In this document: one piece after another, positions 46,411-57,054 of the stretch
How the letters are laid out: each line of letters opens with the position of its first letter
Position numbering within the stretch: the first letter of the stretch is position 1
NCBI GenBank assembly: GCA_900104565.1
Contig: LT629952.1
Location: forward strand, 372,001 to 436,000
DNA length: 64,000 bases
Origin: Ruminococcaceae bacterium Marseille-P2935
Lineage (GTDB): Bacteria; Bacillota; Clostridia; Oscillospirales; Ruminococcaceae
Direction of reading: 5' to 3'
The notes under the pieces: model-generated
What the model saw: the letters and a program-made list of their open reading frames with translations, nothing else
Told to the model about the DNA's origin: nothing
The model's database searches: none
Translations under genes and position numbers: made by a program

Positions 46411-46887
46411 TTATGAGTCACATGCTACCCCAAAAGTTTCTTCTAATGAAGCAATTGCTTCATTAATATGATGGTTGCCCACCAATAAGGAAATATCAAC
46501 CTCAGAAGTAGTAATTAAATTTAATTCTGCACCGACTTTGGCAATAGCAGCAATAGCAGAAGCTGCAACTCCGTGCATCTGAGGCATTTCTTCGCCATAC
46601 AATTGAATTTTACAATTACCACTGCTCACCATTGGTTTAATAGAAGGATATTTATCTCGAAAACCATTGGAAAGTTCCAACACCTGAATCAGGTCAGTTG
46701 AAAAGACTGTAAAGGAAAGGGTAATCGTACTTCCCTGGGGCGCAGTTTGCGAAATCATGTCAATATTAATACCAGCGTTGGCAAATTCAGTAAAAATTGC
46801 CGCAGTCAGAGTGCTATCTGCGGGGGTATTATGAAAGGTGATAAGAGCAACGTCCTCGGTTAAGCGAATTTGGGTTACGCCATTCAC
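46411..46887 (-). CDS. ACT-domain regulatory protein (aspartokinase-like C-terminal domains)
   Basis: 158 residues made of two ACT domains and no kinase domain. The first has DVALITFHNTPADSTLTAAIFTEFANAGINIDMISQTAP. The second has HGVAASAIAAIAKVGAELNLITTSEVDISLLVGNHHINEAIASLEETF. The sequence resembles the regulatory end of aspartokinase, where lysine or threonine binds. It is the last gene of the operon asd-dapA-dapB, so it probably senses an amino acid and regulates an aspartokinase or related partner. That role is inferred. It is separated from dapB by about 120 bases. Confidence 0.8.
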   Translation of the reverse strand: MNGVTQIRLTEDVALITFHNTPADSTLTAAIFTEFANAGINIDMISQTAPQGSTITLSFTVFSTDLIQVLELSNGFRDKYPSIKPMVSSGNCKIQLYGEEMPQMHGVAASAIAAIAKVGAELNLITTSEVDISLLVGNHHINEAIASLEETFGVACDS

Positions 46888-47006
46888 AAAACATCCTCCT
46901 CATTATAATAATTGAAACCGCCTTGTGACAAATTTAATATGACACGACCATACGGCTGGCAGTAAAAAAGCTTTATACAAATAGTTTGTGTATTATAGTA
47001 AATACT

Positions 47007-47759
47007 TTATACCAAATCTCCCATGTTGTAAAGCCCAGGTTTTTGTTTAGCTAAAAATAGCGCAGCATTGATTGAGCCAGTGGCAAATACATTTTTAGAC
47101 ATTGCTGTATGTGTTAACGTGATGATTTCATCATTTCCGGCAAAGATTACCTCATGCTCCCCAACAATTGTACCACCGCGTACCGCATGAATGCCAATCT
47201 CATTTTTATCCCGCTTGCGGCGGACGCTGTGACGGTCATATACATACCGTGGTTCAGTTGGCAGTATATTAGAGATATTATCTGCAATCATTAAAGCTGT
47301 TCCACTGGGGGCATCAATTTTTTGATTATGATGCTTTTCAATAATTTCAATATCAAAATCTTTGCTCAGAACAGCGGTGGCTTTTTTGGCAAGCTCAACC
47401 AGAAGATTTACTCCCAGAGACATATTGGCAGAAAAGAAGACAGGGATCTTTTTTGATGCTGCAGAAATTTCTTCTATCTGTTCTGGGGTAAGGCCGGTTG
47501 TTGCAATCACTGCGGGTGTTTTGGTGCGTTGAGCATATTCCAGCAGGGCAGAAAGCATAGCTGGGTGGGAAAAATCAATGATAACATCTGCTTTTAAATC
47601 TTCACACTGTCTGGGATTTGTAAAAACCGGAAATGCATTTAATACCGGCTGGTTGACATCAAAGCCAGCAATTACGGTACAGTCATTTCGCTCCTCAATA
47701 CAAGAAGCGATTACTCTGCCCATTTTTCCACCGCAGCCGGAGAGAACAATTTTTATCAT
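47007..47759 (-). CDS. dapB: 4-hydroxy-tetrahydrodipicolinate reductase
   Basis: 250 residues. It reduces the dihydrodipicolinate intermediate with NAD(P)H in lysine and diaminopimelate synthesis. The nucleotide site IVLSGCGGKMGRVI is at residues 4-17. ATTGLTPEQ is near residue 88. The active-site EKHHNQKIDAPSGTAL is near 140-155. A VRGGTIVGEHEVIFAG segment near 190-205 completes the family pattern. It lies in the lysine operon 100 bases after dapA. Confidence 0.95.
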   Translation of the reverse strand: MIKIVLSGCGGKMGRVIASCIEERNDCTVIAGFDVNQPVLNAFPVFTNPRQCEDLKADVIIDFSHPAMLSALLEYAQRTKTPAVIATTGLTPEQIEEISAASKKIPVFFSANMSLGVNLLVELAKKATAVLSKDFDIEIIEKHHNQKIDAPSGTALMIADNISNILPTEPRYVYDRHSVRRKRDKNEIGIHAVRGGTIVGEHEVIFAGNDEIITLTHTAMSKNVFATGSINAALFLAKQKPGLYNMGDLV

Positions 47760-47861
47760 CGCTTATACTTCCTTCATCCAAATTGATTCAATCAAACGTT
47801 AGTCATTTCCAGCAAAACAGAATCTCCACCGGAAAGTAAATAGTAAATTGCTGATTTGATT

Positions 47862-48752
47862 TTATTGAAGCAGGGAATGCTTTTGCATTGCTTTTTTCAA
47901 AATCTCCCGATTAGATTCTACCATTTCCACCAGCGGCAAACGGCAAGGTCCGCACTCAAAGCCCATCAGGTTTAGTGCCTCTTTTACTGGTGTGGGATTT
48001 ACTTCAACAAACAGGGAATTGATCAAATTCAGCAGTTTTAACTGCAAAGCGGTACTTTCTTTTACTTTACCGTCAAAATACAGCTGGCAGATATTATGGG
48101 TTTCCTGCGGCATAATATTTGCCAATACCGAAATTACCCCTTTACCGCCCAAAGATAGAATAGGAACGATTTGGTCATCATTTCCGGAATAAATGCTCAG
48201 TTCATCCCCGCAGAGAGAAGCTGTTTTTGCAATGGCCGAAATATCTCCGCATGCTTCTTTGGTTGCTACAATATTAGGATGTTTGGCAAGCTCTACATAG
48301 GTTTCGGGCTTAATGGACATTCCGGTACGGCTGGGAACATTATAAAGAACAATAGGCAGGTCGGTTGCATCTGCAATAGCGTTAAAATGCCGGATTAAAC
48401 CCAATGGGCTGGTTTTATTGTAATATGGGGTTACGTGCAGCAGCCCGTCAGCACCAGCCTGCTTTGCTTCTTTAGAAAGCCAAATAGCATAGGCAGTATC
48501 GTTACTTCCTGCACCGGCAATAACAGGAACGCGTCCCGCAACCTTTTCCACTGCAAAGCGAATTGTTTCCACATGCTCTTCATCGGTAAAGGTGGAAGTT
48601 TCCCCAGTAGTACCGCAGATTATAATACAGTCGGTGCCACCCTTAATCTGAAACTCTAAAAGATTAGCGAGCCGGTCATAATTAATGGAGTAATCAGCAT
48701 TCATAGGGGTTGCAATTGCAACTCCAGAACCGGTAAAAATGGTCTTTTTCAT
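47862..48752 (-). CDS. dapA: 4-hydroxy-tetrahydrodipicolinate synthase
   Basis: 296 residues from ATG 48752, with AAGGAG upstream; an in-frame start at 48779 lies before that site. It condenses pyruvate with aspartate semialdehyde. The barrel has IICGTTGETSTFTDEEH near residue 43, YYNKTSPLGL and IVLYNVPSRTGMSI near 105-145, and the Schiff-base lysine in IVATKEACGD near residue 162. The gene lies in the lysine operon between asd and dapB. Confidence 0.96.
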   Translation of the reverse strand: MKKTIFTGSGVAIATPMNADYSINYDRLANLLEFQIKGGTDCIIICGTTGETSTFTDEEHVETIRFAVEKVAGRVPVIAGAGSNDTAYAIWLSKEAKQAGADGLLHVTPYYNKTSPLGLIRHFNAIADATDLPIVLYNVPSRTGMSIKPETYVELAKHPNIVATKEACGDISAIAKTASLCGDELSIYSGNDDQIVPILSLGGKGVISVLANIMPQETHNICQLYFDGKVKESTALQLKLLNLINSLFVEVNPTPVKEALNLMGFECGPCRLPLVEMVESNREILKKAMQKHSLLQ

Positions 48753-48784
48753 AGTAAGTATACTCCTTCTTTCAATCAAATGGA

Positions 48785-49864
48785 TTAGTCCAGGTAGCCT
48801 TTTGCTGCAAGTAATTCAGCAAGTAGAACGGCACCACCAGCAGCGCCGCGCAGTGTGTTGTGAGACAGGCAAACAAATTTATAGTCATACTGGCTGTCTT
48901 CACGCAGCCGTCCAATCGAGACTGCCATTCCTTGCTCCAGATTGCGGTCCAAATTAGCCTGGGGACGGTTATCTTCGGTAAAATAGTGTAAGAACTGTTT
49001 GGGTGCAGAGGGAAGGTTCAATTTTTGGGGCTCACCCGCAAAGGTTTTCCAACGGGTTAAAATTTCTTCTTTGGTCGGTTTGTTTTCAAAAGATACAAAC
49101 ACTGCTGCGGTGTGTCCATCTGATACAGGTACACGCAGGCATTGGGTGGTAATAGCAGGGGAGCTAACCGGAACAATTTTGCCGTCTTGAATAGATCCCC
49201 ATATTTTCAGCGGTTCCTGCTCACTTTTTTCTTCCTCACCGCCAATGTAGGGTATTACATTATCAATCATTTCTGGCCAGGTTTCAAAGGTCTTTCCGGC
49301 ACCTGAAATAGCCTGGTAGGTGCAGGCAAGCACCTTAGTTACTCCAAAATCCATTAATGGGTGCAGTGCAGGCACATAGCTTTGTAGCGAACAGTTTGAT
49401 TTTACCGCAATGAACCCACGCTTAGTACCGAAACGTTTTCTTTGAAAATCGATTATTTCAGCATGGCCAGCATTGATCTCCGGTACAATCATAGGCACAT
49501 CCGGCGTGCTGCGATGTGCCGAATTGTTTGAAATGACCGGGCATTCTGCTTTTGCATAAGCTTCTTCCAAAGCGCGAATTTCTTCTTTTTTCATGTCCAC
49601 AGCGCAGAATACAAAATCCACTGCTTTTGCAATTTTTTGAATATCAGCGGTAGCGTCTAAAACAACCATATTTTTTACAGCTTCCGGCATAGAGGTTTTC
49701 ATAGCCCATCGGTTACCAACAGCCTCTTCGTAAGTTTTGCCGGCAGAACGGGAAGAAGCGGCCAATGTGGTGAGACGAAACCATGGATGGTTTTCTAACA
49801 GAGAAATAAAACGTTGACCTACCATCCCGGTAGCACCGACAACCCCGACGTTGTACTGTTTCAT
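48785..49864 (-). CDS. asd: Aspartate-semialdehyde dehydrogenase (archaeal/fungal-type subfamily)
   Basis: 359 residues. It makes aspartate semialdehyde from aspartyl phosphate. The NADP loop VGVVGATGMVGQRFI is at residues 4-18. The catalytic Cys is in KSNCSLQSY near residue 153. The length and the ENHPWFRLTTLAASSRSAGKTYEEA segment fit the longer archaeal/fungal-like subfamily common in Clostridia. AAAGGAG lies about eight bases upstream. It is the first gene of the operon, directly controlled by the upstream lysine riboswitch. Confidence 0.94.
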   Translation of the reverse strand: MKQYNVGVVGATGMVGQRFISLLENHPWFRLTTLAASSRSAGKTYEEAVGNRWAMKTSMPEAVKNMVVLDATADIQKIAKAVDFVFCAVDMKKEEIRALEEAYAKAECPVISNNSAHRSTPDVPMIVPEINAGHAEIIDFQRKRFGTKRGFIAVKSNCSLQSYVPALHPLMDFGVTKVLACTYQAISGAGKTFETWPEMIDNVIPYIGGEEEKSEQEPLKIWGSIQDGKIVPVSSPAITTQCLRVPVSDGHTAAVFVSFENKPTKEEILTRWKTFAGEPQKLNLPSAPKQFLHYFTEDNRPQANLDRNLEQGMAVSIGRLREDSQYDYKFVCLSHNTLRGAAGGAVLLAELLAAKGYLD

Positions 49865-49907
49865 AGTGAATTACTCCTTTAAATTTAAATTCAGACTAAA
49901 ATATAAT

Positions 49908-49929
49908 AAAAAAACCGGTTGAAAACCGG
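49908..49929 (-). terminator. asd: Lysine riboswitch attenuator terminator
   Basis: On the minus strand CCGGTT and AACCGG pair around a 3-base loop and are followed by seven T. It lies between the L-box aptamer and asd. The upstream hairpin at 49965-49990 could be the alternative structure. Confidence 0.85.
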
Positions 49930-50011
49930 CATCTTATGCAATATAATAAAGATATAGACATACACTGTGCAAACAGTGCTTTTTTTATGTCGATAGCTCT
50001 TCATCATAATC

Positions 50012-50156
50012 ATGATGACAGTCGCCGGCTTATTCAGCCAAGCGACCAGGCAAGCAGCTGCCGTACTGCTCCCTTCGGCGACGTTACCTTTCAGCGCGGC
50101 TCAAGCGATCCTGGGCGATCTTGCCGGCGCATACTCATTAAAGACGCACCTCTATC
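50012..50156 (-). promoter_or_regulatory. Lysine riboswitch (L-box)
   Basis: Read on the minus strand it starts AGAGGTGCGTC, continues with AGTA, GCCGGCAAGATCG, AAAGGTAACGTCGCCGAAGG and GGCTGAATAAGCC, and ends GCCGGCGACTGTCATC. These are the conserved L-box segments in order. Lysine binding should favour the attenuator and repress asd-dapA-dapB-ACT. Confidence 0.95.
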
Positions 50157-50178
50157 TGTACAATATTCATTTAAATAT

Positions 50179-50207
50179 ATATTATCATTCGTCAAAAAGT
50201 ATGTCAA
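50179..50207 (-). promoter_or_regulatory. Promoter of the lysine operon
   Basis: On the minus strand TTGACA (50207-50202) and TAATAT (50184-50179) are 17 bases apart, about 20 bases upstream of the riboswitch aptamer. Confidence 0.8.
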
Positions 50208-50256
50208 TTCTTTTTATTATACCAAATAAAGTTTATGAATATAGGGGAATTTAACC

Positions 50257-52432
<2,176 letters not shown>

Positions 52433-52514
52433 ATACAAATTACAATTTCTTCTTGCAACTATTACCATTACAAGGTATAATGAATCTTGTCTATTATTTA
52501 TGGAGGTGCATTTT

Positions 52515-52856
52515 ATGATGCCAATCGTTAGAAGCTTTTTAGAGACTGGCGCCACTCAGCAGGCAAGTACAAGTAGCATGTTGATGTCCTTTTTATCCAT
52601 GATCTTAATTATCGTTGCCTTGTATTTTATTATGCTTCGACCTCAGAAGAAGAAGGAAAAAGCTGTTCAGGAAATGCGCAACAACCTGCAGGTTGGCGAT
52701 GAAATTGTTACTATCGGCGGTGTTGTTGGTATTGTTGTAAGTGTAAAGGATGATACTGTTGTGATTGAAACCGGGTCTGACCGTTCCAAAATTCGGTTTC
52801 AGCGTTGGGCAATTCAGCAAAATAACACAGAACATACCCAGGAAGTTGCAGAATAG
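52515..52856 (+). CDS. yajC: Preprotein translocase accessory protein YajC
   Basis: 113 residues from ATG 52515, with GGAGG seven bases upstream. One membrane helix (MSFLSMILIIVALYFIMLRPQKKKEKA) is followed by the conserved LQVGDEIVTIGGVVGIVVSVKDDTVVIETG domain. YajC associates with SecDF. The position after queA-tgt is the usual one. A promoter-like AT-rich stretch precedes it. Confidence 0.94.
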   Translation: MMPIVRSFLETGATQQASTSSMLMSFLSMILIIVALYFIMLRPQKKKEKAVQEMRNNLQVGDEIVTIGGVVGIVVSVKDDTVVIETGSDRSKIRFQRWAIQQNNTEHTQEVAE

Positions 52857-52914
52857 TAATATTTTTAGGCCTATCCTAATATCCTTATAATAGGGTAAAG
52901 TAGGAGGGGTAAGT

Positions 52915-53325
52915 ATGAGAAATAATAGTAGTAAAGCCGAGCCGTCAGGAGTTGGCAGGTATTTAAAACCGATTGGTTTTTCTGTTTTAGTGGGTGCGGT
53001 TGTTTGTACCTTGGCCTTGCTGCTCTGTTCCTTTATTTTTACGATCCGCGATATCCCTCAATCATTAGTAAGCCCAATCTCTACCGTTTGTGCAGCAGCT
53101 GGTGCTTTTGCAGCCGGTCTTTGCTGCGCCAAGCTTATTAGAGAAAGAGGCCTTGCTTTCGGCCTTGTTTGTGGCGTATTTCTATTTTTGCTTACTTTAT
53201 TTTGTGGGTGGCTTATTGTCGGAGGAGAAATTGGCATCTTGGCACTAATAAAACTAGTTGTTATTTTAATTGCAGCTGCTATTGGCGGAGTTGCAGGCGT
53301 AAATGGGAAGCGGCGTCACAAATAA
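52915..53325 (+). CDS. TIGR04086-type four-helix membrane protein
   Basis: 136 residues with four hydrophobic segments, near residues 20-42, 55-75, 80-102 and 107-128. The pattern GAFAAGLCCAKLIRERGLAFGLVCG and the position just before scfA fit the TIGR04086 family found in SCIFF-containing Clostridia. No function is known. AGGAGGGG precedes the ATG. A weak hairpin follows near 53366-53403. Confidence 0.82.
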   Translation: MRNNSSKAEPSGVGRYLKPIGFSVLVGAVVCTLALLLCSFIFTIRDIPQSLVSPISTVCAAAGAFAAGLCCAKLIRERGLAFGLVCGVFLFLLTLFCGWLIVGGEIGILALIKLVVILIAAAIGGVAGVNGKRRHK

Positions 53326-53459
53326 GCTTGAATTATAGCGGCTTTTATAGTATAATAACAGCGAAATGGTTGTGCGCTTATTTCTAAGTTCACAACCCAT
53401 TTACTATTCAATGCTTGTATTATGGTATAATATTAATTCTAATTGAGGAGAGACATAAA

Positions 53460-53603
53460 ATGAAACATGTAAAAACGTTGAATAAAGCTAATTTGAAGGA
53501 AAGTGCTGTAAAAGGCGGTTGCGGTGAATGCCAGGCCAGCTGCCAGTCCGCTTGCAAAACTTCTTGCACAGTAGCAAATCAGAAATGTGAGCACACAAAA
53601 TAA
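53460..53603 (+). CDS. scfA: SCIFF ranthipeptide precursor
   Basis: 47 residues with six Cys in the last 30, the six-cysteines-in-forty-five-residues peptide conserved across Clostridia. The leader MKHVKTLNKANLKESA is followed by GGCGECQASCQSACKTSC and a final Cys near the C-terminus. The partner radical-SAM enzyme makes thioether bonds from these Cys. GAGGAG lies about ten bases upstream. An extended -10 TGGTATAAT is at 53423-53431. Biological role is unknown. Confidence 0.96.
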   Translation: MKHVKTLNKANLKESAVKGGCGECQASCQSACKTSCTVANQKCEHTK

Positions 53604-53613
53604 GAAGTGACTT

Positions 53614-53645
53614 GAAAGGGACAAATTGCTTGTCCCTTTCATTTT
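53614..53645 (+). terminator. Terminator after scfA
   Basis: GAAAGGGACAA and TTGTCCCTTTC pair exactly around a 5-base loop. Partial readthrough could let scfA be made in excess over scfB. Confidence 0.8.
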
Positions 53646-53854
53646 GTGCGGAGATATTCATATAAGCGGTCGCTATGTTCGGCAATGGCCAATACTATAT
53701 GGCGGCAATGCCCTTATAACCACAGCTTCTTATGCGTTCTTCCTGTTGGAACATCCTTCGACTGCCGGACGTCTGTTGTAAGCTTTGTGTGACAAAGGGG
53801 CTATTAAAATATGATGTGCCGACGCGGAGCGACCGGCAGAATGGAGCATTTTTG

Positions 53855-55216
53855 ATGATACATAAGTATAAACAAAATGGATATAACATTGTTTTAGATA
53901 TACATAGTGGCGCTGTTCACGTCGTAGATGATGTGTTTTATGACTTGTTGGATGAGGTACAGCCACCTTTTACAGCTGACTGCCCGCAAACGGTATTGGA
54001 CAAGCTTGAAAGCAAATATAATAAAAAAGATATTCTGGATGCATATAGTGAAGTATTGAATTTGTTTGAAAAAGGTCAGTTGTTTTCTGTTGATGACTAT
54101 GAAAAATTCAGCAATATGATGGTGGCATCCCCGCTGAAAGCAATGTGCCTTCATATTGCCCACGATTGTAATCTTCGCTGCAAGTATTGCTTTGCCTCCA
54201 CCGGTGATTATGCCGAGGGAAAGCGTTCTATTATGTCAGCCGAAACCGGGAAAAAAGCAATTGATTATTTAATCAAGTATTCTTACGGCCGGCATAACCT
54301 AGAGGTTGATTTTTTTGGTGGAGAACCGTTGATGAATTTTGATGCGGTAAAAGAAATTGTTCTGTATGCGCGTTCCTTAGAAAAAGAGCACAATAAAAAT
54401 TTCCGTTTTACCATTACTACAAATGGTGTATTACTGGATGATGCTAAAATGGAATTCATTAACCGTGAAATGTCTAACATTGTATTGTCGATTGATGGCC
54501 GCAAAGAGGTAAATGACCGCCTGCGGGTACGTGTTGATGGCAGCGGAAGCTATGATTCTATTTTGCCTAAATTCAAAAAAATGGTAGATATGCGGGGACA
54601 CGACCAATATTATGTTCGTGGCACATTTACAAAATATAATAAAGATTTTGCGGAGGACGTTCTTCATTTGAACAGTTTAGGTTTTGACCAAATTTCTGTT
54701 GAGCCTGTTGTGAGCGATCCTTCTGTACCGTATGCTCTGACTGAGGAAGACCTACCCGAAGTATTTGCAGAATATGACCGCTTAGCTCAAATTATGATAG
54801 AACGGCGTAAATCCGGTACCGGATTCAACTTTTTCCATTTTATGATTGATCTAGATCAAGGTCCATGTGCCATTAAACGGTTGCGCGGCTGCGGTTGCGG
54901 AAATGAATATTGCGCGATTACGCCGGATGGGGATGTTTACCCCTGCCACCAATTTGTTGGCCACGAGGATTGGAAAATGGGCAATGTTTATGATCAGTCC
55001 CTTGATGCAAAGATGAAAGACCGTTTTGCAAGTGCCACTGTTTATGGAAAAGAAGACTGCAAAAACTGCTGGGCAAAATTTTATTGCAGTGGTGGCTGCA
55101 ACGCCAACAGCATGCAATATTGCGGAGATATTTTAAAACCTTTCAAGCTTTCCTGCGAGCTGGAAAAGAAACGGATAGAGTGTGCTATAATGATAAAGGC
55201 CGCTTTAGCGGAATAA
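53855..55216 (+). CDS. scfB: SCIFF maturase, radical SAM/SPASM protein
   Basis: 453 residues from ATG 53855, with GGAG eight bases upstream. An N-terminal PqqD-like recognition region (residues 1-85) is followed by the radical-SAM cluster CNLRCKYC near residue 100 and a TIM barrel with FFGGEPLMNFD. A SPASM/twitch domain carries CGCGNEYCAITPDGDVYPCHQF and CKNCWAKFYCSGGCNANS for two further Fe-S clusters. It makes Cys thioethers in the ScfA peptide. It lies 250 bases after scfA. Confidence 0.96.
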   Translation: MIHKYKQNGYNIVLDIHSGAVHVVDDVFYDLLDEVQPPFTADCPQTVLDKLESKYNKKDILDAYSEVLNLFEKGQLFSVDDYEKFSNMMVASPLKAMCLHIAHDCNLRCKYCFASTGDYAEGKRSIMSAETGKKAIDYLIKYSYGRHNLEVDFFGGEPLMNFDAVKEIVLYARSLEKEHNKNFRFTITTNGVLLDDAKMEFINREMSNIVLSIDGRKEVNDRLRVRVDGSGSYDSILPKFKKMVDMRGHDQYYVRGTFTKYNKDFAEDVLHLNSLGFDQISVEPVVSDPSVPYALTEEDLPEVFAEYDRLAQIMIERRKSGTGFNFFHFMIDLDQGPCAIKRLRGCGCGNEYCAITPDGDVYPCHQFVGHEDWKMGNVYDQSLDAKMKDRFASATVYGKEDCKNCWAKFYCSGGCNANSMQYCGDILKPFKLSCELEKKRIECAIMIKAALAE

Positions 55217-55218
55217 TA

Positions 55219-55255
55219 GAAAGAAGAGCGTTTGGCGCTCTTCTTTCTTGTTTTT
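55219..55255 (+). terminator. Terminator after scfB
   Basis: GAAAGAAGAGCG and CGCTCTTCTTTC form a 12-bp stem with a 5-base loop and a T-run. Confidence 0.9.
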
Positions 55256-55433
55256 TGGCGGAAATTGTGCTATCTTTTATTTAATGTTCCCTGGAAAACA
55301 AAAATAGTCAATTGTAAATTTATGGAAAAGTCTAGCAAGTAATTATATAATTTTTCACACAACGGAATACAATGGGTGTTTTACGTTATTTACCAGCAGA
55401 CATTTGCTATTTTATGAAGAGAGAAGAGTCGTA

Positions 55434-56234
55434 ATGATTAAAGTTGGATTTATTGGTTCAGGTAATATGGCCACTGCTATTATGGAGGGAATGCTGCATA
55501 CAAAGCTGCTTTCCGAAAAGGATTTGGCAGTATATGACATCAGTGAGGAAAAGCGTAATACATTTCGCGGCAGAGGAATACAGGCGTTTGATTCGGTACC
55601 AGAAACGGTAGAATGCTGTGAATATATTTTTCTTTCGGTAAAACCACAGGTAATACCGTCTGTCTTGGAGCAAATGAAAGAATGCAGCAGGGAAGGGAAG
55701 ACCTTTGTATCGATAGCAGCTGGTATTTCGGGTAAGTATGTGCAGTCCATTTTAGGAGAAAACACTAATTTAATTTTGGTTATGCCCAACACCCCTTTAT
55801 TAATTGGGTATGGCGCCACCGCAATGAGCAGAATGGAACCAACTCCAATCGAAAATTTTGAATTTGTAAAAAATATCTTTGCGTGCGCCGGAACAGTTTG
55901 CGAAATAAAGCCCAATCAAATGAATGAAGTGATTCCAATCAATGGAAGCAGCCCTGCGTTTATCTACCGGTTTGCCAAATTGTTTGTTGATCAGGCAGTA
56001 GAAATGGGTTTTGAAGCCAAAGATGCAAACAACCTGTTTTGTGCTTCGTTAATCGGTTCTGCCCATATGATGATGGAATCGGGAAAAAGCCACCAGGAAC
56101 TGATTGATATGGTGACTTCTCCTGGCGGTACAACCAAAAAAGGCTTGGAGGCTATGGATAGGGAAGGGTTTGACCAAGCTGTACGCTGTGCAATTGAGGA
56201 GTGTATTCAGCGTGCATATGAAATTGGCCGATAA
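55434..56234 (+). CDS. proC: Pyrroline-5-carboxylate reductase
   Basis: 266 residues. It makes the last step of proline synthesis. The NADPH site MIKVGFIGSGNMATAIMEGM is at the N-terminus. IFLSVKPQVIPSVLEQM is near residue 64 and VMPNTPLLIGYGATAM near 115. The C-terminal dimer domain has INGSSPAFIYRFAKLFVDQAVEMGF and TSPGGTTKKGLEAM near 225-240. ATG 55434 is the natural start; a longer frame from 55404 is unsupported. Confidence 0.96.
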   Translation: MIKVGFIGSGNMATAIMEGMLHTKLLSEKDLAVYDISEEKRNTFRGRGIQAFDSVPETVECCEYIFLSVKPQVIPSVLEQMKECSREGKTFVSIAAGISGKYVQSILGENTNLILVMPNTPLLIGYGATAMSRMEPTPIENFEFVKNIFACAGTVCEIKPNQMNEVIPINGSSPAFIYRFAKLFVDQAVEMGFEAKDANNLFCASLIGSAHMMMESGKSHQELIDMVTSPGGTTKKGLEAMDREGFDQAVRCAIEECIQRAYEIGR

Positions 56235-56299
56235 AAAAGCATAATATGGTTCTTTTCCGCATAAGGTTTATAGAAGATCAAATGCGGAGGATGGTAAAA

Positions 56300-56950
56300 A
56301 TGAGCAGGACAAACTATCGGCGGAGCCTGGGTGGAGGACTAAGGTATCACATTTTTTCCCTTGCCCAGTTTTCAAAACAAAACTTGGGACTCCTTGGTTT
56401 TTTGCTTTTATTTTTATGTGGATTTGGCGGTGGTGTATGGGTTGTCTTATCAAAATCCAGTACAGCTGTCAACCTGCTGAATGGGTTAATGGAACAATTT
56501 GTACAGGTGCGCCAGACACAGACAATCTTTTCCAATGTCCTGTCCTCTGTCAGCAGCATGCTGCTGTATTTGGTAATACTGTATATCTGTGGTTATTGTG
56601 CAATATCTCAGCCCATCATATTGTTACTACCTTTGTTTAAGGGTCTGGGGCATGGTGTGACCATTGCATATTTGTATGCAGCATATAAACTAAATGGTGT
56701 GGCTTATGCTGCTGTATTTATATTACCAGAAGCAGTATTGACCGCTATTATTATTGCTTTAGCATGTAAAGATTCTTTAAGGCTATCCTTGGCATTTTTC
56801 CGCAGAGCGTTTCCAAAGGATGGTGGGGAAGAAGTAATTAAGTTAAAAGAGCATACTCTACGATATATACTTCTGCTTTTATTTACAGTTCTCACTTCTG
56901 TTTTACAAGGAATTTTATATTTCTTCTTTTCCAACCGAATCAGCTTATAA
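56300..56950 (+). CDS. spoIIM: Stage II sporulation protein SpoIIM
   Basis: 216 residues from ATG 56300, with GGAGG nine bases upstream. Five hydrophobic segments match the SpoIIM layout. After a basic N-terminus there is GLLGFLLLFLCGFGGGVWVVL, then VNLLNGLMEQFVQVRQ, and ILLLPLFKGLGHGVTIAYLYA. SpoIIM joins SpoIID and SpoIIP in the engulfment complex that remodels septal peptidoglycan. In Bacillus spoIIM also lies near a xer gene. Confidence 0.93.
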   Translation: MSRTNYRRSLGGGLRYHIFSLAQFSKQNLGLLGFLLLFLCGFGGGVWVVLSKSSTAVNLLNGLMEQFVQVRQTQTIFSNVLSSVSSMLLYLVILYICGYCAISQPIILLLPLFKGLGHGVTIAYLYAAYKLNGVAYAAVFILPEAVLTAIIIALACKDSLRLSLAFFRRAFPKDGGEEVIKLKEHTLRYILLLLFTVLTSVLQGILYFFFSNRISL

Positions 56951-56951
56951 A

Positions 56952-57004
56952 AATAGCAGGGCAGACAAAGGGGGAATTCCCCTGTCATATCTGCTCTGTT
57001 ATTT
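56952..57004. terminator. Terminator between convergent spoIIM and xer
   Basis: A long imperfect hairpin closes with AATAGCAGGGCAGA and TCTGCTCTGTTATT; the centre contains GGGGGAATTCCCC. T-rich tracts occur on both sides. Confidence 0.75.
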
Positions 57005-57054
57005 TACTATTTTATGCAACCAACTAAACACTTCACTCAGTTACCCAGACTACG

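Noticed and set aside
49936-50229. 97-codon frame upstream of asd
   Set aside because: It is antisense to the lysine riboswitch.
53366-53403. Terminator after the TIGR04086-type gene
   Set aside because: The stem is imperfect and has no T-run, so I did not list it as a separate feature.
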